Shown: positions 1-7,663, counted from the stretch's first letter. The stretch: 64,000 nt of DNA from Villigracilis sp024434165 (GCA_030263665.1 SZPK01000011.1:1-64000), one strand, 5' to 3'. Notes: generated by a model not told the origin, from the letters alone. A program made the numbers and translations.

Positions 1-100
1 ACTGATCGTGCCGGTGGCGTTGGAGCAGGGTTCGAAGTTCGCCATCCGCGAAGGCGGTCTGACCGTCGGCGCTGGGGTCGTCACCAAAATCCTCGAATAA
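1..100 (+). CDS. tuf: Elongation factor Tu, C-terminal end (partial)
   Basis: The first 100 bases translate to the last 32 residues of a protein ending in a stretch with the signature FAIREGG followed by TVGAGVVTKILE and a TAA stop at 98-100. This is the highly conserved C-terminus of EF-Tu domain 3. EF-Tu delivers aminoacyl-tRNA to the ribosome as a GTP complex. The 5' part lies outside the window. The position just before rpmG and secE matches the common bacterial tuf-rpmG-trnW-secE-nusG order. Confidence 0.95.
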   Translation, partial: LIVPVALEQGSKFAIREGGLTVGAGVVTKILE

Positions 101-131
101 TCTTTAGCAGGTTTGAAAGTTAGGTAGTAAA

Positions 132-302
132 ATGGCATCGAAGAAGAAGGATATCCGTCCGGTCATCACCTTGCAGTGTAACGACTGCAAGGAACGGAAC
201 TACACCACCGAGAAGAATCGCCGCAACGATCCGAATCGGATGGAACTCAAGAAGTATTGCTCGCGCTGCAGGAAGCACACGACGCACCGCGAAACGAAGT
301 AA
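132..302 (+). CDS. rpmG: 50S ribosomal protein L33
   Basis: A 56-residue basic protein with two CxxC-type pairs (CNDC and CSRC), the zinc-binding form of L33. The family is 50-56 residues, so this is full length. It starts at ATG 132, 31 bases after tuf. It is too short to show up in length-filtered ORF lists but fits the conserved order between tuf and secE. L33 sits near the ribosomal E site. Confidence 0.95.
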   Translation: MASKKKDIRPVITLQCNDCKERNYTTEKNRRNDPNRMELKKYCSRCRKHTTHRETK

Positions 303-379
303 TAAAAGTGTCAGGTTCCAGGTGTCAGGCGTCAAGTTTCTTTGCCTGACACTTGACACCGAAAACTTGACGCTTATTT

Positions 380-452
380 AGGCCAGTGGCTCAATTGGCA
401 GAGCACTCGTCTCCAAAACGAGCGGTTGTGGGTTCAAGTCCTACCTGGCCTG
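380..452 (+). tRNA. trnW: tRNA-Trp (CCA anticodon)
   Basis: A full cloverleaf can be drawn. Acceptor arms 380-386 and 445-451 pair over 7 bp. The D-stem pairs 389-392 with 401-404. The anticodon stem pairs 406-410 with 418-422 around loop CTCCAAA, placing anticodon CCA at 413-415. The T-stem pairs 428-432 with 440-444 around TTCAAGT. The discriminator base is G452 and the 3' CCA is not encoded. A tryptophan tRNA between rpmG and secE is common in bacteria. Confidence 0.96.
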
Positions 453-512
453 CCTCAAGGCAACGCCGCGCCCAGCGGCGTTTTAGCCGTAAAATAACGA
501 AGGAGCATTGCC

Positions 513-731
513 TTGGCTGAGAAAGCAAAGAAAGTCAAGAAACAGGAAAACGCCATCCAGCGTTATTTCCGCGAAACCACCGGGGAGCTTCGCAAGGTCA
601 GTTGGCCCACATGGCCCGAAGCGCGCCGCCTGACCGGTCTCGTTTTGCTGGTCATGCTGGTGATGGGGCTTTTCCTCGCCGGTGTGGATTACGCAGCCGC
701 CCAACTGATGGATGTCATCCTTGGGCTGTAG
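513..731 (+). CDS. secE: Preprotein translocase subunit SecE
   Basis: A 72-residue protein of the short single-span SecE type. A lysine-rich N-terminus is followed by the family motif around residues 15-35 (RYFRETTGELRKVSWPTWPE) and one hydrophobic segment at about 43-65. SecE clamps SecY in the protein-conducting channel. The start is TTG 513, preceded at a good distance by AAGGAG (500-505). nusG follows after 6 bases, so the two are co-transcribed. Confidence 0.95.
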   Translation: MAEKAKKVKKQENAIQRYFRETTGELRKVSWPTWPEARRLTGLVLLVMLVMGLFLAGVDYAAAQLMDVILGL

Positions 732-737
732 GTAAGT

Positions 738-1451
738 TTGCAGGAAATCGAGGAACGAATGGATTTGCAGGAACCGCAAGAGCAGTTCGAACAAGAACCG
801 ATGGAGGAAACCTCCGCGGAGCAGCCCGCTCCCGCGGATGATTCCGCTTCCGTGTCGGACCCGATGCCTGCTCCTGCTTCCGAAGCGAAGATTCCCTCCA
901 ACCTTCCCCCCGTCGAAGCGACCGTCGAGGGACCGGCGTGGTATGTCATCCATTGTTACTCGGGCTACGAGAACAAGGTGCGCCACAACCTCGAACAGCG
1001 CATCGAGACGATGGGCATGAAGGACAAGATCTTCGACGTGGTCATCCCGACCCAGGAGGAGATCGAGGTCAAGGATGGGAAGCGCCGCACAGTGGAGCGC
1101 CACATCTTCCCCGGTTATGTGCTGGTGAACATGGTGCTCACGGAGGAATCCTGGTATGTGGTGCGAAACACCCCCGGCGTGACCGGCTTCGTTGGCATGG
1201 GCAACAACCCCACGCCGCTGCGTCCCGAGGAAGTGGCTCAGATCGTCAAGCGCATGGAAGCCGAAGCGCCCACAGTGAAGGTCACCTTCAAACAGGGCGA
1301 GCGTGTGCGCATCATTGACGGACCGTTCAACGACTTCCGCGGCGTGGTCTCGGAGATTGACATGGAACGCAGCAAGGTGCGTGTGATGGTCAGTTTCTTC
1401 GGGCGCGAAACGCCGGTGGAACTGGATTTCCTGCAGGTCGAAAAATCGTAG
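738..1451 (+). CDS. nusG: Transcription termination/antitermination protein NusG
   Basis: A 237-residue protein. Residues 1-62 are an acidic, Pro/Ala/Glu-rich extension not found in the minimal family. The NGN domain begins near residue 66 (WYVIHCYSGYE), with the RHIFPGYV-type motif around 125, and a KOW domain closes the protein (KQGERVRIIDGPF onward). NusG binds the RNA polymerase clamp and couples transcription to Rho or the ribosome. The start is TTG 738; ATG 759 is a possible alternative inside the low-complexity extension. Confidence 0.95.
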   Translation: MQEIEERMDLQEPQEQFEQEPMEETSAEQPAPADDSASVSDPMPAPASEAKIPSNLPPVEATVEGPAWYVIHCYSGYENKVRHNLEQRIETMGMKDKIFDVVIPTQEEIEVKDGKRRTVERHIFPGYVLVNMVLTEESWYVVRNTPGVTGFVGMGNNPTPLRPEEVAQIVKRMEAEAPTVKVTFKQGERVRIIDGPFNDFRGVVSEIDMERSKVRVMVSFFGRETPVELDFLQVEKS

Positions 1452-1568
1452 AACCAGTAAGCAGTCATCGGCCGCGAGTCATCCGTTTCGCGGATCGCTA
1501 TGAGCCGATCACTGATTAGTGGGAGTGGCGCCAGAGCGCCACGCTAATACCACGAGGAGTTTAAGAAA

Positions 1569-1994
1569 ATGGCAAAGAAACTGAAAGCAATCGTTCGTCT
1601 CCAGCTCGAGGCTGGCAAGGCAAACCCCGCGCCTCCGGTCGGTCCTGCGCTGGCAAGCCATGGCATTAACATCATGGCGTTCTGCAAGGAATACAATGCG
1701 CGCACATCCAACCGCCCGGGCGAAATTCTCCCGGCGGAAATCACCATCTATACCGATGGCTCGTTTACGTTCGTGCTGCGCACCCCGCCTGCCGCGGTGC
1801 TGTTGAGAAAAGCCGCAAAGGTGGAAAAGGGTTCCGGCGTGCCAAACAAGGAAAAGATTGGCAAGGTGACCCGCGCACAGATCAAGGAAATCGCCGAGAT
1901 GAAAATGAAGGACCTTAACGCGATCAACCTCGAAGGCGCGATGAAGCAGATCGAAGGCACAGCCCGCTCGATGGGCATTACGATTACCGACTAA
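1569..1994 (+). CDS. rplK: 50S ribosomal protein L11
   Basis: A 141-residue protein of the usual L11 length. It has the N-terminal proline-rich motif (NPAPPVGPALASHGINIM, from about residue 18) and the C-terminal rRNA-binding domain ending in EGTARSMGI. L11 forms the GTPase-associated centre with 23S rRNA. The ATG is preceded by GAGGAG (1553-1558). It lies between nusG and rplA as in most bacteria. Confidence 0.97.
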   Translation: MAKKLKAIVRLQLEAGKANPAPPVGPALASHGINIMAFCKEYNARTSNRPGEILPAEITIYTDGSFTFVLRTPPAAVLLRKAAKVEKGSGVPNKEKIGKVTRAQIKEIAEMKMKDLNAINLEGAMKQIEGTARSMGITITD

Positions 1995-2121
1995 TTTGTG
2001 GGAGGGTTGTTTGGTTTTTTAGCCGCCTAGCCGCCTGGTCACATAGTCGTACCCGACTACTCGACCAACGGACTGGTTGACCACGAAACCACACCGACCC
2101 GCTTGCACCACGGAGGAAAAA

Positions 2122-2835
2122 ATGGCTAAACACGGAAAGAAATACCTGGCGGCTCTCGCCAAAGTTGATGTTGACAAAGTTTACTCTTCGCGCGAGGCGG
2201 TTGCGCTGGCGAAGGAAACCACCATCACCAAGTTCGATGCAACCGTCGAAGTTCACATGCGCACCACGCTCGATTCCCGCCAGGCAGACCAGCAACTGCG
2301 CGATGTAGTCGTGCTCCCTCACGGCTTGGGCAAGACCGTGCGCGTTCTGGTTTTTGCCCAGGGCGAAGGCGCTGCCGCCGCCCGCGCCGCTGGCGCTGAC
2401 ATGGTCGCGGACGATGACGAATCGCTGAAGAAGATCGAAGGCGGCATGCTGGATTTCGACGTCGCCATCGCCACGCCCGATGCGATGGGCAAGGTGGGCC
2501 GCCTGGGTCGCGTGCTTGGTCCGCGCGGACTCATGCCGAACCCGAAGGCAGGCACGGTTGTCCCTGCGCAGGATTTGGAGCGCGCCATCAAGGAAGCCAA
2601 GGCGGGGCGCGTGGAATTCCGTCTCGACAAGAGCAATAACATCCACGTTTCCATCGGCAAGGCTTCCTTCTCCGCCGACCAGTTGTATGAGAACTACGCG
2701 GCGCTGATGGATGCCATCAACAAGGCACGTCCCTCCGGCGCGAAGGGCAATTTCATCAAGCGCGTCACGATCACCACCACGATGGGACCCGGCGTGAAAG
2801 CCGATCCCAACGAACATGTGCAAGGAGCCGGATAA
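2122..2835 (+). CDS. rplA: 50S ribosomal protein L1
   Basis: A 237-residue protein, normal for L1. The signature from about residue 120 onward (KVGRLGRVLGPRGLMPNPK) is present. The start ATG 2122 was chosen because CGGAGG (2111-2116) sits just upstream; an in-frame GTG/TTG extension to 2077 would add 15 residues without family similarity. L1 builds the mobile stalk at the E site and in many bacteria represses its own L11-L1 mRNA. Confidence 0.97.
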   Translation: MAKHGKKYLAALAKVDVDKVYSSREAVALAKETTITKFDATVEVHMRTTLDSRQADQQLRDVVVLPHGLGKTVRVLVFAQGEGAAAARAAGADMVADDDESLKKIEGGMLDFDVAIATPDAMGKVGRLGRVLGPRGLMPNPKAGTVVPAQDLERAIKEAKAGRVEFRLDKSNNIHVSIGKASFSADQLYENYAALMDAINKARPSGAKGNFIKRVTITTTMGPGVKADPNEHVQGAG

Positions 2836-2837
2836 CC

Positions 2838-3020
2838 CTATCCGATAATTCCTGAAACGACCACTTCGCCAGTGAAGGCGGGTGTTCCAGGCAGCGGTCA
2901 GTGCGAAGGTTCGAGACCGCCCGGGAACTTAATTTCCTGCTCAGGTGAAGACTGACAGCATATTTCCCTGCCTGGGAGTGCGAGAAGTCTTTGCCTTGCG
3001 AGAGTGGCAAAGACTTTTTT
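2838..3020 (+). promoter_or_regulatory. L10 leader with attenuator hairpin
   Basis: The gap between rplA and rplJ is 207 bases and can fold. A GC-rich stem region (about 2880-2935) is followed by an 11-bp hairpin with arms 2985-2995 (AAGTCTTTGCC) and 3006-3016, then six T residues: an intrinsic terminator directly upstream of rplJ. This is the layout of the L10 leader, where the L10-L12 complex binds its own mRNA leader and lowers rplJL expression. The fold was read by eye; covariance with the known RNA family was not tested. Confidence 0.7.
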
Positions 3021-3042
3021 CACGAAAGGAGGTGAATACCCT

Positions 3043-3579
3043 TTGGCAATTTCCAAGCAACGCAAGGAAGAGGTGCTTGCCCATTATTCCGACTGGGTCA
3101 AGCGCAGCCAGGCGATCATTCTGGTGGAGTACACCGGCGCGAACATGAAATCCCTCGATGCCATTCGCGCGAAAGTCCGCGAATCGGGCGGTGAGTTCCA
3201 CGTCGTCAAGAATACGCTTGCGCGCCGCGCGTTCGAAGCGAACGGGATGGAGTTCCCCAGGGAACTTTTGGTGAAGTCCTCTGCGATCTCCTTCGCATTC
3301 ACAGACCCTGCCTCCACCGCCAAGGCGCTGACCGATGCCACAAAAGGCAGCGAGTTCGTCAAGGTGAAGGGCGGTTTCATGGCTGGCAAAGCGCTGACCG
3401 CTGCGCAGGTGAAGGCGCTCTCCGATATGCCGCCGCTGCCTGTTGTCCGCGCCCAGTTGCTGGGCGTGCTGCAGGCACCCGCCGGAAAACTGGTCCGTAC
3501 TGTTGCGGAACCCGCCCGCGGACTGGCGGCTGTCATCAAGGCGTTCACGGAGAAGAGCAGTTCTCCCGCCGCCGCGTAG
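3043..3579 (+). CDS. rplJ: 50S ribosomal protein L10
   Basis: A 178-residue protein with the conserved N-terminal half (QRKEEVLAHYSDWV, VEYTGANMKSLDAIRAKVRE, VVKNTLARRA) and an alanine-rich C-terminal helix that carries L7/L12 dimers. The start TTG 3043 was chosen because AAAGGAGG (3025-3032) is ideally placed. The upstream in-frame GTG at 3004 lies inside the leader terminator hairpin and is unlikely. Confidence 0.95.
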   Translation: MAISKQRKEEVLAHYSDWVKRSQAIILVEYTGANMKSLDAIRAKVRESGGEFHVVKNTLARRAFEANGMEFPRELLVKSSAISFAFTDPASTAKALTDATKGSEFVKVKGGFMAGKALTAAQVKALSDMPPLPVVRAQLLGVLQAPAGKLVRTVAEPARGLAAVIKAFTEKSSSPAAA

Positions 3580-3644
3580 CGCAAGATTTATCTTGCGCCA
3601 TCACGCAACATAAATTCCCCTTCGGGGACAAGTTGTTGCGGCAC
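3579..3644. repeat. Dispersed stem-loop repeat, copy in rplJ-rplL spacer
   Basis: The spacer opens with a perfect 9-bp stem (GCGCAAGAT at 3579-3587, its complement at 3590-3598). It ends with CAAGTTGTTGCGGCAC (3629-3644), whose reverse complement occurs exactly at 30084-30099. The flanking GCAACATAAATTC (3605-3617) also has a near-match next to that copy, in the same relative order. This marks a short mobile or recombinogenic intergenic repeat rather than a chance hairpin. Confidence 0.65.
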
Positions 3645-3688
3645 TGAAAGTCAACCAATAAAAATTACTTAGCAAGGAGTGCTAAACA

Positions 3689-4075
3689 ATGTCTGACAAG
3701 CTCGAAAAACTCGTGGAAGAACTTTCCACTCTTTCCGTCCTTGAGGCGGCTGACCTCGTGAAGAAACTCGAAGAAAAGTGGGGCGTTTCCGCCGCCGCTC
3801 CGGTGGCTGTTGCCGCTGTCGCCGGTGGCGCCGCCGCCGCTTCCGCTGAACCCGTTGAAGAGAAGACTGAGTTCGATGTGGTCATCAAGGATGCGGGCGC
3901 GAAGAAGATTGACGTCATCAAGGTCATCCGCCAGTTGACCAGCCTCGGTCTCGGCGAAGCCAAGGCGATGGCGGAAACCGCCGGCTCCAAAGTTCTCACC
4001 GGCGTGGGCAAGGATGCCGCGATGGACGCCAAGAAGAAGCTCGAAGAAGCCGGCGCGCAGGTCGTGGTCGAGTAA
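3689..4075 (+). CDS. rplL: 50S ribosomal protein L7/L12
   Basis: A 128-residue protein. It has an N-terminal dimerisation helix, an Ala/Val/Gly-rich hinge (about 32-52), and a C-terminal domain carrying the factor-binding motif (TEFDVVIKDAGAKKIDVIKVIR and LGLGEAKAM). The ATG is preceded by AAGGAG (3674-3679). L12 recruits translational GTPases. The operon ends here; the usual rpoB-rpoC partners are not downstream. Confidence 0.97.
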   Translation: MSDKLEKLVEELSTLSVLEAADLVKKLEEKWGVSAAAPVAVAAVAGGAAAASAEPVEEKTEFDVVIKDAGAKKIDVIKVIRQLTSLGLGEAKAMAETAGSKVLTGVGKDAAMDAKKKLEEAGAQVVVE

Positions 4076-4105
4076 CAGGGTTTACGAAACCCCAAACTGG
4101 AAACT

Positions 4106-4149
4106 ACGCATCCCCGCAGGGTCTCAAGCCTTGCGGGGATGTGCGTTTA
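4106..4149 (+). terminator. Terminator of the L10-L12 operon
   Basis: Arms 4110-4118 (ATCCCCGCA) and 4132-4140 pair perfectly, extended by ACGC/GCGT outside a bulge, and are followed by a short T tract. This separates the ribosomal operon from the Ubl operon. Confidence 0.8.
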
Positions 4150-4182
4150 ATCGAAATTTCCAAACTGGTACCAATGTCCTAT

Positions 4183-4210
4183 TTGGGATGGGGGAGCACG
4201 GGCATATAAT
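4183..4210 (+). promoter_or_regulatory. Sigma-70-type promoter of the Ubl operon
   Basis: A perfect TATAAT (4205-4210) lies 16 bases after TTGGGA (4183-4188). It predicts a start of transcription at about 4217, giving a leader of roughly 26 bases before ATG 4243. Confidence 0.65.
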
Positions 4211-4216
4211 TCTCGT

Positions 4217-4239
4217 TGTGGTCTGACCACCAGACCACA
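4217..4239. promoter_or_regulatory. GntR/FadR-like operator palindrome
   Basis: TGTGGTCTG (4217-4225) and CAGACCACA (4231-4239) form a perfect 9+9 bp inverted repeat around 5 bases. The left part reads TGGTCTGACCA, which fits the TGGT-N3-ACCA core known for FadR-type GntR regulators. It lies at the predicted start of transcription of a gene whose product begins with a GntR winged helix. Autoregulation is therefore the simple inference. Confidence 0.7.
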
Positions 4240-4242
4240 GAG

Positions 4243-5895
4243 ATGCCCATGAAAATTGAACGGATTTCCCATAAAACGCTGGCAGAGACAGTGGCGGGAA
4301 AGCTGGTCGCTTCCCTGCTGGATGGCAGCCTCCAGCCCGGTATGCAGCTCCCGCCTGAGCGCGAATTGATCGTCAAATTCGGCATCAGCCGCGCGACGCT
4401 GCGCGAGGCGCTCAAAACGCTGGAGAAGCACAACCTGGTTGAGTCGCGCAAGAACGTTGGCTGGTTCGCGCGCGAGATCAACGAATCGAACCTGACCCGG
4501 GCGAAGGAACTGGCTGGCGGGAATGGCGGACAGGCTGACCGTCCGGCGCGAAGCGAGCCGCCCACCGGTCCCATCCGCGTGCCGATCGCTCCCGATAAGC
4601 CGGTCCGCATTCCCAATCTTCAAAAAGATCGCCTTGGCACGTTCGATTTTATTTCATGGTGGGACCGCGAGAAAGTTCAAAACGCAAAAGTGATGGTGGT
4701 GGGGGCGGGGGCGCTGGGTAACGAGGTCATCAAGAACCTTGCCCTGATGGGCATCGGACATATATTCATTATTGATTTCGACAAGATCGAACTCGCCAAC
4801 CTGAGCCGTTCGGTGCTGTTCCGCGAGACAGATAACAACCGCAGCAAGGCGGAGATCGCCGCGGCGCGCGCAAAATCTGTGAACCCGCAGGTGCACGTGC
4901 AATATCTCAACGGCGATATCACAACCAAGGTGGGCTTGGGAATTTTCCGCCGCATGGACGTGGTGATCGGCTGCCTCGATAACCGCGAGGCGCGGCTGGC
5001 AGTGAACCGCTTCTGTTACTGGGTGAACAAGCCCTGGGTGGATGGCGCGATTCAGGAATTGCTTGGACTGGTGCGCGTCTTTGTGCCGGGACAGGGCGCC
5101 TGCTACGAATGCACGCTGACCGAGCAGGCTTTGCGCGACCTTTCGCTTCGTTACTCCTGCCCGCTGCTTGCCCGCCAGAATATTTTATTGGGCAAAGTCC
5201 CGACCACTCCGACCATCGCTTCGATCATCGGTGCGATGCAGTCGCAGGAAGCGTTGAAACTGATCAACGACATGCCCGTGCAGCCCGGCAAGGTGACTCA
5301 CTTCAACGGCATGGTCAATGAGATGCATACGACGGCGTACGTGCCGCGCGACGATTGCGAGTCGCACTGGACGTACGGCAACATCACCGAACTGCCCGCG
5401 CGGGTGGAACGGACAACGCTCGACGACCTGCTGCGCATCGCCTGCGCCGACCTCGGCTTGAACGCCGTGATCGAATTGGATCAGGAATTGGTGACGAAAC
5501 TGGAATGTCCGAACTGCCACACCGTGGAAGAAGTGCTGCGCCCGCTCAGCGAAGTGACCGTGGAAGCGGGCAACTGCCCGACCTGCGGCGTGCTGCGCGA
5601 AGCCTCGCTGACGCACGTCATCACCGGCGAGGAACCTTTCCTGCATCGCACGCTGGCGAGCGTGGGTGTGCCGCCGCTGCACATCATCCGCGCGCACAAC
5701 GGGCAGGAATATCGTTTTTATGAAATGACCGGCGACCTGGCGGAAGCGCTGCACTTCCGCGACTTTGAGTCCACGGTCAAACTCACGGATAAAAAAAGCG
5801 CCCGCATTCGGTTGAAGGAAAAAGTCCAGTTGAAAGATGGAAAGGAGCCAGCGGTTCTCAAACTCCGCCCGCATCGCATTCGGCTCCGTGATTGA
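4243..5895 (+). CDS. GntR winged helix fused to E1-like Ubl-activating enzyme (ThiF family)
   Basis: A 550-residue fusion. Residues about 5-75 form a GntR-type winged helix-turn-helix (LQPGMQLPPERELIVKFGIS then RATLREALKTLE). After a Pro/Arg linker, residues about 135-365 are an E1/ThiF adenylating domain. It has nucleotide loop G154-A-G-A-L-G159, acidic strand end FIIDFDKIELANLSR, and the NRSKAE segment with the ATP-contacting lysine. The cysteine in RYSC (C306) aligns by eye with the ThiF catalytic cysteine before the LLGKVPTT and QSQEALKLI segments. CxxC pairs at 287/290 and at 422/425 plus 445/448 look zinc-binding; the second set forms a separate ribbon. The known reaction is ATP-dependent adenylation and thioester transfer of a Ubl C-terminal glycine. 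A DNA-binding domain on an E1 is unusual. ATG 4243 and ATG 4249 are both possible starts, and the ribosome-binding site is weak. Confidence 0.88.
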   Translation: MPMKIERISHKTLAETVAGKLVASLLDGSLQPGMQLPPERELIVKFGISRATLREALKTLEKHNLVESRKNVGWFAREINESNLTRAKELAGGNGGQADRPARSEPPTGPIRVPIAPDKPVRIPNLQKDRLGTFDFISWWDREKVQNAKVMVVGAGALGNEVIKNLALMGIGHIFIIDFDKIELANLSRSVLFRETDNNRSKAEIAAARAKSVNPQVHVQYLNGDITTKVGLGIFRRMDVVIGCLDNREARLAVNRFCYWVNKPWVDGAIQELLGLVRVFVPGQGACYECTLTEQALRDLSLRYSCPLLARQNILLGKVPTTPTIASIIGAMQSQEALKLINDMPVQPGKVTHFNGMVNEMHTTAYVPRDDCESHWTYGNITELPARVERTTLDDLLRIACADLGLNAVIELDQELVTKLECPNCHTVEEVLRPLSEVTVEAGNCPTCGVLREASLTHVITGEEPFLHRTLASVGVPPLHIIRAHNGQEYRFYEMTGDLAEALHFRDFESTVKLTDKKSARIRLKEKVQLKDGKEPAVLKLRPHRIRLRD

Positions 5896-5900
5896 GCGAG

Positions 5901-6749
5901 ATGATTGAAATGTCCGTTTCCGCCGCTATGACCAGCAACTCCCGCACTTCCACCACCCGCCGCTCCGGTTTCCTTTGGAGACTGGTCGGATCCGCACTGC
6001 TTGGCGTGGGCATGGCGGGATTCATGGCGCTGGTCAATGTGCATCAAACCGAACTCTCCCCGGTATTGATGACGATTTTCTCAGTCCTCATTGTGGGTCT
6101 GACGGTGGGAACCGCGCCGCGCACATTTTTTTACGGCTGGTCGGTGTGGATTCGTTTTCTAGCAATGCTGGTCTCTTTACCTTTGGGAATGTTTGCGCTT
6201 GGCTTCTTCACAAACTGGTCCATGGGCATTGGACCTTTGGGTCCATGGCTCGCAGGCGCGATTGACCCCGACCAGGCTGTTCAGTTGGGCAGCGCATTCC
6301 TCGTCGCGGCGATCACATTGACGGCTTGGAGCAAGCCGAAGGTCAAAGTGACGGATGCGCTCGCCCGTTCACCGGAAGCGGCGCCCGTATCACAAGCAAG
6401 CTCTTTGCATGCCATCGTTTCAAGGAAATCGAAGCGTACGCCCAAGACCAATTCGCTCTTGAATTTTTTGGATATCTCCAAACTTAGACAGCGGTCCAGT
6501 TCGGGAAATGGAAAGTTGGTTCTTTCCTCTGTGATGCGGCAGAAACGCCTCGGGCTGGGACGCGCCTTCCGCCGCCGACCAAGCGTGCAAGTTTCGATGT
6601 ATGAAGAGCATCGCTGCCCGTTCTGCCTGGAAGTGGTCAAACACAACGATCCGCGCGGCGTGAAAAAATGCGAAGTTTGCAACACCCTGCACCATGCGGA
6701 TTGCTGGGATGTGGCTGGCGCGTGCCAGGTTCCCCACCTCAATACCTGA
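5901..6749 (+). CDS. Four-helix membrane protein with C-terminal prokaryotic RING-like finger (candidate E3)
   Basis: About 282 residues. Four hydrophobic spans lie roughly between residues 27 and 150. A basic, Ser-rich cytoplasmic linker follows, then a cysteine/histidine cluster filling the last 44 residues. Ligands are C239-x2-C242, C257-x2-C260, H264 or H265, C268, C275 and possibly H279. The spacing resembles the prokaryotic RING family known from Ubl-E1-E2-JAB neighbourhoods. The inferred role is a membrane-anchored E3 bringing the E2 to a substrate. The E1 stop is at 5895; ATG 5901 or 5910 is the start (a TTG overlapping the stop is less likely). The gene is preceded and followed by other pathway components with almost no spacing. 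Confidence 0.75.
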   Translation: MIEMSVSAAMTSNSRTSTTRRSGFLWRLVGSALLGVGMAGFMALVNVHQTELSPVLMTIFSVLIVGLTVGTAPRTFFYGWSVWIRFLAMLVSLPLGMFALGFFTNWSMGIGPLGPWLAGAIDPDQAVQLGSAFLVAAITLTAWSKPKVKVTDALARSPEAAPVSQASSLHAIVSRKSKRTPKTNSLLNFLDISKLRQRSSSGNGKLVLSSVMRQKRLGLGRAFRRRPSVQVSMYEEHRCPFCLEVVKHNDPRGVKKCEVCNTLHHADCWDVAGACQVPHLNT

Positions 6750-6764
6750 CGGAGGAGTAGATTT

Positions 6765-7613
6765 ATGCCTGATCTCAATGTCACCATCGTTCTTCCCAGC
6801 GGCGGAGCGCGCGCCGCGGAAATTCCCGATGACGTGCCGCTTCGAGAGTTGATGCCCGAACTGACCTCCCTGTTGGAGCTGCCGACCGTCGGACCCGACG
6901 GGCGTCCCATGGGCTACCGCCTCGACAGCAAAGCCCTCGGACGGGAATTGAAGGAGAACGAAACGCTCTCCGCCGCTGGCGTGCCGGAAAACGACCGCCT
7001 CATGCTCACCGCGGACATCACCGCCGGCAGCGCAATTTCCGTGGCGGATAGCCCCCGTATGAGACGCCTGCGCGCTGACTTCGAGTTGATGCAGGAACTT
7101 GCCGCGCGCAGCGACCTGATCAGTTTCAAGCCGGTCGGCGCGCGTCCCGGCGTGCCTCCCGAACGATACATCGTCACCTTTGCCTGCAAGAGCATCGTCG
7201 GTGTGGATCGCGCGGGCAAGCCGAAATACGGAACGCATCACCAGGTGGAAATCTACCTGCACAATCAGTATCCGCAGCGCTGGCCCGGCATGAAGTGGCT
7301 GACCCCGATATGGCATCCCAACATCAATCACCTGAACGGAAGCGTGTGTATTGACGCCGCATGGTGGACCGCCAGCCGCTCGCTGGACCGCCTCGTGGTC
7401 ATGCTGGGAGAGATGCTCCAGTGGAAAAACTTCCACGACGACCCGACCAAGCCGCCCTTCCCGTGGGATGCGGAAGCGGCACGCTGGTCGCGTGAATATC
7501 GCAAGACACATCCCAACGAATTCCCGGTAGATCACCGCGAACTGCTGCGACCCGAACGGGTCAAGATCAAACCCGTCGAACAGAAGAAGAAACCGGTCAT
7601 TCGTTTGAAGTAG
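6765..7613 (+). CDS. Ubiquitin-like domain fused to E2 (UBC) conjugating domain
   Basis: A 282-residue protein. Residues 1-88 are a YukD/EccD-like beta-grasp domain (VTIVLPSGG, EIPDDVPLRELMPEL) nearly identical to the separate Ubl encoded next. Residues about 100-250 are an E2 fold with the HPN motif (H184-P185-N186). The catalytic cysteine C195 lies in GSVCIDAAWW, matching the E2 pattern of HPN, then Cys about ten residues on, then Trp. In the family the cysteine accepts Ubl from E1 as a thioester. The fused Ubl is followed by SAIS after its TAG, so it has no free C-terminal glycine and may be a docking or regulatory copy. ATG 6765 is preceded by GGAGGAG (6750-6756). Confidence 0.88.
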   Translation: MPDLNVTIVLPSGGARAAEIPDDVPLRELMPELTSLLELPTVGPDGRPMGYRLDSKALGRELKENETLSAAGVPENDRLMLTADITAGSAISVADSPRMRRLRADFELMQELAARSDLISFKPVGARPGVPPERYIVTFACKSIVGVDRAGKPKYGTHHQVEIYLHNQYPQRWPGMKWLTPIWHPNINHLNGSVCIDAAWWTASRSLDRLVVMLGEMLQWKNFHDDPTKPPFPWDAEAARWSREYRKTHPNEFPVDHRELLRPERVKIKPVEQKKKPVIRLK

Positions 7614-7663
7614 TCATTGTAGCGCGCGCAAAATCATATCCATTTAGAGAAAAGGAGAAAATC

